Shown here: positions 34,748-38,774 of the stretch, piece by piece
Layout of the letters: each line of letters starts with the position of its first letter
How positions within the stretch are numbered: position 1 is the first letter of the stretch
Source: Marivivens geojensis
GTDB lineage: Bacteria > Pseudomonadota > Alphaproteobacteria > Rhodobacterales > Rhodobacteraceae
Length of the DNA stretch: 38,774 nucleotides
Reading direction: 5' to 3'
Assembly (NCBI RefSeq): GCF_023540835.1
Contig: NZ_JALKCU010000009.1
Span: 1 to 38,774, forward strand
The notes under the pieces: generated by a model
The model's input: only the letters and a program-made list of their open reading frames with translations
The model's database searches: none
What the model was told of the DNA's origin: nothing
Position numbers and translations under genes: made by a program

Positions 34748-35990
34748 TCAGAAGAGCGATACGACCAACAAGATACCGCTGATGATTGTCCCGCATACCG
34801 GGACCAGCAGTGGTATCGAAAAATGATCATCTGCAGAAATGGCCCGGCGCTTGATCGCAATCAGAGCTAAATTGACACATACGAACACGCTTAGAACGAT
34901 TTGTGATGTCCACTCTGCAAGGCGTGCAATTGGTAGAAACAGACTTAGGCCGAGGATGCAGATGGCAACGAATGCGGTTGCAACAGAGGGTGTTTGTGTG
35001 CGGATCGATAGACGCGCGAAACCAGCGGGCAACCTGCCGCGATCAGCCATGCCATACATAATACGGGAGACCATGATCATTTGAATCAACACTCCATTTA
35101 CCGTTGCCACGACAGCAATGGCTGTGAAACTGATCTGCATTGCTTCCGGAGCATCAGTAAAGACGAGGGCCAATGGCGCAGATGAGCCTGCAAGCGCTTC
35201 TGGTGGGACTGCCATTGTCACTGCGATGCAAATGGCTAAGTAGAGTATGGTAAATGACGAGCGTATAGATGATCGCTTTTGGAAGCGTACGGCGCGGTTC
35301 TTCGACCTCTTCCGTAACATTCACCATATCTTCGAAACCGATGAACGCAAAAAAAGCGAGCACCGTCGCGCTGATGATGCCTGTCCAGTGACTTCCCCAT
35401 AGTGGTGGTAACAAGTCTTTTGGAGAGACCGCCAGTGTTTCCGTCATGGCCAAGCTCCAGCCGATCACAACAATCAGTCCAAGAATTTCTATGACTGTGA
35501 CAATGCCTGCGACCACAACAGATTGGGTAATGCCCCACCAAGCCAGTAATCCCATCGTGGTTACGATTCCCAAAATGAGGGCAGAAGGCTCCACGCCTGT
35601 CAGGCTCCCCAAGTATCCTGAAGCTCCAACCGTAATGGCTGATGCCGAAACCAACCCTGAAAGAGCAACAAGAATACCAATCGCAGTTGAGAGATCCGCG
35701 CGGCCAAAGCCCGCATCTACGTAAGCAGACTCGCCAGCACTGACCGGAAAACGTGTTGCGAGTTCAGCATAGGAGAAGGCTGTGAAACCAACGACATTCG
35801 CCGCGAGTAAAAATGCGATCCAAGCATATGGGCCCGCTTGTGCCGCAGTTGCGCCAATCAGGACGTAGATGCCAGCGCCGACAGTTACTCCCAGCCCGTA
35901 GAGTGTGAGAAGTGAAAGAGTCAGTGACCGATTGAGTGACGTTTTTGGAGGTGCCTTGTCCTGCGCCAACAGGATTGGATTTTTGACCAT
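34748..35990 (-). pseudogene. APC-family amino acid permease with a frameshift
   Basis: The N-terminal frame (35990 down to about 35255) and C-terminal frame (about 35255 down to 34748) together make one APC-superfamily permease of about 413 residues. The first helix motif is LYGLGVTVGAGIYVLIG, and FAFIGFEDMVNVTEEVEEP follows near residue 220. The reading frame changes at an AAA run (35252-35254, plus strand). Removing one base restores the continuous run ...YTLVITILYLAI. This is either a recent inactivating mutation or a sequencing error in a homopolymer. No other lesion is visible. Confidence 0.85.
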
Positions 35991-36754
35991 AGACCGGCCT
36001 TTGCGGGAGGTTTAAAAGTTTTAAGCGTTTCTAAGATAGACGCAAAGATCAACTTCAGGATCAAAAGCGAACTCTGAACAAGCCAGCCCTCCGTTCAATC
36101 CTTAGCAAGGCAATAAAGAGCTGCATAGAAGTCATTGGCACCCGCCGCAGCGAATGACCGCTCGCCGCCCGACCTGTATGCGGGGGCATCCGATGCAGCT
36201 GCAAAATGAATGTCCAGAAAGGGCCGTTCGCTACAAGTATTTCAATACGCGCCAACCAATCAGTTCCGGCGTCGGATAGACTGATCAGGACGTATCATCT
36301 GGATACTCTAAGGAAACAAGATTTGCCCAACACACTGATTTTAAAAACTTTGAAACAACGACCTCAAATTCACGAGGTTCGTTGCTTTTGAAACAAATCG
36401 GCGTTTGAGACCGCCTTTGCCGAAATGTTTGCCTTCAGTAGCCCCTGGAACGTTGCTAAGTCCCTTTGATTAAATAAGGAAATACGACCAACGCGTCGGA
36501 TTATAAATTTTCAAAGGGGGAAATGGCGGTGCGGTCAGACTAATTCGAACGCTTCTCCGTTTAACCAAGTCCTCAGACCGCACCCATTTGGTGCCAATCG
36601 CCAAGAGTAGCGATGCACAAAGTCTTAAAATTGCCACGGCTGTCTTGATTGCCGACTGAGCCAAAACCAGAGATTGCTGCTCATTTCGATTGCTACCCCC
36701 TCGGATTGCCCTAACTCAGACACAAAGAGGAAGTAGCAACTTGGAGTACAAACC
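35991..36754. other. long gene-free region with an imperfect inverted repeat
   Basis: These 764 bases, lower in GC, hold no supported gene. An imperfect inverted repeat pairs 36521-36537 with 36574-36589 (core GGTGCGGTC/GACCGCACC, one bulge), with a 36-base loop. No T-run follows. The rest shows nothing I recognise. Confidence 0.5.
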
Positions 36755-37495
36755 GTGGGTGTAGTCATTATTATTGGTTCAGGACCTGGGGCACTTCAGT
36801 CAAGAGATTGGCGCCGCAGTTCATCCCAAACCCTCGTCGCTATAAATAATGCCTGGCGAGTACGCCCCGATTGGGACTATCTCATTCACCCCGAGGACTT
36901 CCCTATAAACCGACGTCCACGATTATTTAAAACAGATCAAAAAACGATCTGCGCAAATGATTATGTACCTCTACAAAACCAATTTGGTGGCTTTGTTTAT
37001 GCAGGAGGCACTATGGCCTTCACTGCAGCTTACTGGGCGCTTGCCGCGCTCAAACCACGCGTCATAGCAATGATCGGTTGTGACATGGTTTATCCTCAAA
37101 CTGGGCCAACTCATTTCTATGGCGAAGGAACGGCTGACCCACTGCGCGACGACATCACGCTGCGATCACTTGAAGCAAAGTCAGCGCGACTTTTGGCACT
37201 CGCAGCTCAGTCGAACTGTGCCTTGGTAAACCTATCAAATGCTCCTACAAGCCGCCTGATTTATCCACGAGCAGTTCATACAAGCCTAAACTCTGTTCGA
37301 CCTATCAGTTTTCAAAGCAGCCTTATTGAGCGTGCACTGCGCGCTGAAGAGCGCGCAAACTACATGGTGCCAAATGGACGATATTGGAAAGTCGCACATC
37401 AATTTGATCCCGAGGTTATAGACCAAATTGATCAACTGTGGCTGGATGTCGCTGTAAATATGACGATTAACAACGTCCTTTCAGAAGCAATTTAA
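36755..37495 (+). CDS. unassigned protein with sialyltransferase-like architecture
   Basis: A 246-residue cytoplasmic protein. The N terminus has a Rossmann-type start VVIIIGSGPG (residues 3-12). NNAWR at 31-35 and IHPEDFP at 44-50 follow, then GGTMAFTAAYWALAALKPRV and IGCDMVY near 84-113, THFYG near 119-123, and a conserved-looking NLS/SRLIYPR stretch near 159-172. This order recalls GT42 sialyltransferases and DUF115-type proteins, which share an N-terminal GNGPS and a central G-x-D strand. The catalytic residues of those families cannot be confirmed. The GTG start is uncertain. GC is clearly lower than average, indicating transfer. Confidence 0.65.
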   Translation: MGVVIIIGSGPGALQSRDWRRSSSQTLVAINNAWRVRPDWDYLIHPEDFPINRRPRLFKTDQKTICANDYVPLQNQFGGFVYAGGTMAFTAAYWALAALKPRVIAMIGCDMVYPQTGPTHFYGEGTADPLRDDITLRSLEAKSARLLALAAQSNCALVNLSNAPTSRLIYPRAVHTSLNSVRPISFQSSLIERALRAEERANYMVPNGRYWKVAHQFDPEVIDQIDQLWLDVAVNMTINNVLSEAI

Positions 37496-37989
37496 GAGAG
37501 CCGCGATCCGCCTTGGGTCTCCCCGTCATCCTCCTTATCCGATGCCTTGGTCGCAGGCGGCGGGGCTTCTTTTTTGGACGCTGCTACGAGCGCACCCTTT
37601 GAGGTCAGAATATCACTGTAAGGCGCACTCGCATGATGCTTGGCTCCCCTCGGGGAGACTTTTCAAAACGCATGGTGCCATTGTGGGTCTCATCCCGTCC
37701 CACCTGAGGGGCAAAATCCATAAAATTCGCGGTTTATGATGGCTCACGAGGCCATATGTACTGTCGTTCACATCATCTTAGTCGCTGCATCGCGATCCAA
37801 CCAAAATCAATACGTTAGGATTTCTCGCGGTTCGCAAAGAGTCTTCCGGATATTCAGGGAGGTATCCACAATTCTGAAAGGGGAGCAATGTCGGAAGGGC
37901 TTCCGCGAGCATCAGCGCACCCTTTACCTTAGGCCTATCGAGCAAAGGCAACAGGTAAATTGAACGTGGCAGAAGCAGGCAGGCATACA
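37496..37989. other. gene-free region before the recombinase relic
   Basis: No supported gene is seen in these 494 bases. A frame at 37542-37739 is open but has no ribosome site or recognisable motif. Composition suggests decayed mobile DNA. Confidence 0.4.
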
Positions 37990-38136
37990 ATGAACGAGAG
38001 GGGGACGCAGATTTCCCCTCGTTCAGGGCTTGCAACTTCCACGCAAGTAAAGGATGCTCAGAGCAACTTCCTTAGATTGATTACAGCACTTGCCCTTGAG
38101 CTGGCCCGACAGGACCACGCCGAGGAAGAGCGTTGA
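37990..38136 (+). CDS. 48-residue small protein upstream of the recombinase relic
   Basis: ATG at 37990 opens 48 codons ending in TGA. The C-terminal half is an amphipathic helix (NFLRLITALALELARQDHAE). Small proteins with such an ending often precede large serine recombinases in alphaproteobacterial elements, which is why I list it. The ribosome site is weak and the function unknown. Confidence 0.4.
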   Translation: MNERGTQISPRSGLATSTQVKDAQSNFLRLITALALELARQDHAEEER

Positions 38137-38161
38137 GTTTTCAGAAGGAAGTTTGAGATGA

Positions 38162-38740
<579 letters not shown>

Positions 38741-38774
38741 CCGATTGTGACTATTGAGTCACTGGTGCGTTAGT

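Overview
The window looks like a chromosome segment of an alphaproteobacterium, most likely a marine Rhodobacteraceae (Roseobacter-type) species. The gene families, moderate to high GC, ATGA/TGATG-coupled operons and phosphonate gene order all fit this. No 16S gene is present, so the assignment is an inference.

Positions 1-12.6 kb hold a complete phosphonate locus. The transporter operon phnC-phnD-phnE-phnE-hexapeptide transferase and the carbon-phosphorus lyase operon phnG-H-I-J-K-L-N-M both run on the minus strand. An SGNH hydrolase gene follows phnM in the same direction. A GntR-type repressor gene, phnF, lies between the two operons on the plus strand. It diverges from phnG across a 77-bp gap that holds three similar half-sites, which are the probable PhnF operator. 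Upstream of phnC are four 7-mers at exact 11-bp spacing that resemble tandem Pho boxes. The locus would therefore respond to phosphate starvation through PhoB and to a phosphonate-pathway ligand through PhnF. Diverging from phnC is a large secreted phytase-like protein gene, which may supply phosphate or organophosphate outside the cytoplasm.

Positions 15.0-16.6 kb carry a short-chain dehydrogenase and a fumarylacetoacetate-hydrolase-family enzyme, probably catabolic. From 16.7 kb on the sequence is a mosaic. At 16.72-16.82 kb there is a decayed copy of a serine-recombinase 3' end joined to the last bases of initiator tRNA. The same arrangement recurs at 38.57-38.68 kb, next to an intact initiator tRNA gene. 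The 22 kb between the two could be an island, or a stack of islands, inserted at the 3' end of that tRNA gene.

Inside that interval are: an unknown AT-richer gene (17.1-17.7 kb); an amine-oxidase/cupin gene pair; an IS relic; a two-component system with an OFA-type MFS transporter (20.3-25.6 kb); a truncated tyrosine integrase with dispersed repeats; an hchA-luxR-SDR-monooxygenase operon (26.3-29.3 kb); a GC-rich MerR-methyltransferase/GNAT/rsgA block (29.9-32.7 kb); a cold-shock gene with small genes behind it; a frameshifted APC permease; an unassigned protein with sialyltransferase-like architecture (36.8-37.5 kb); and the recombinase relic.

The most interesting points are the tandem Pho-box array, the PhnF operator, the GAFPGA variant in the response regulator (normally GAFTGA, needed for sigma-54 contact), the paired attachment-site remnants, and the sialyltransferase-like gene next to the recombinase relic. 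All calls were made by eye from translations and motifs; no database search was run.
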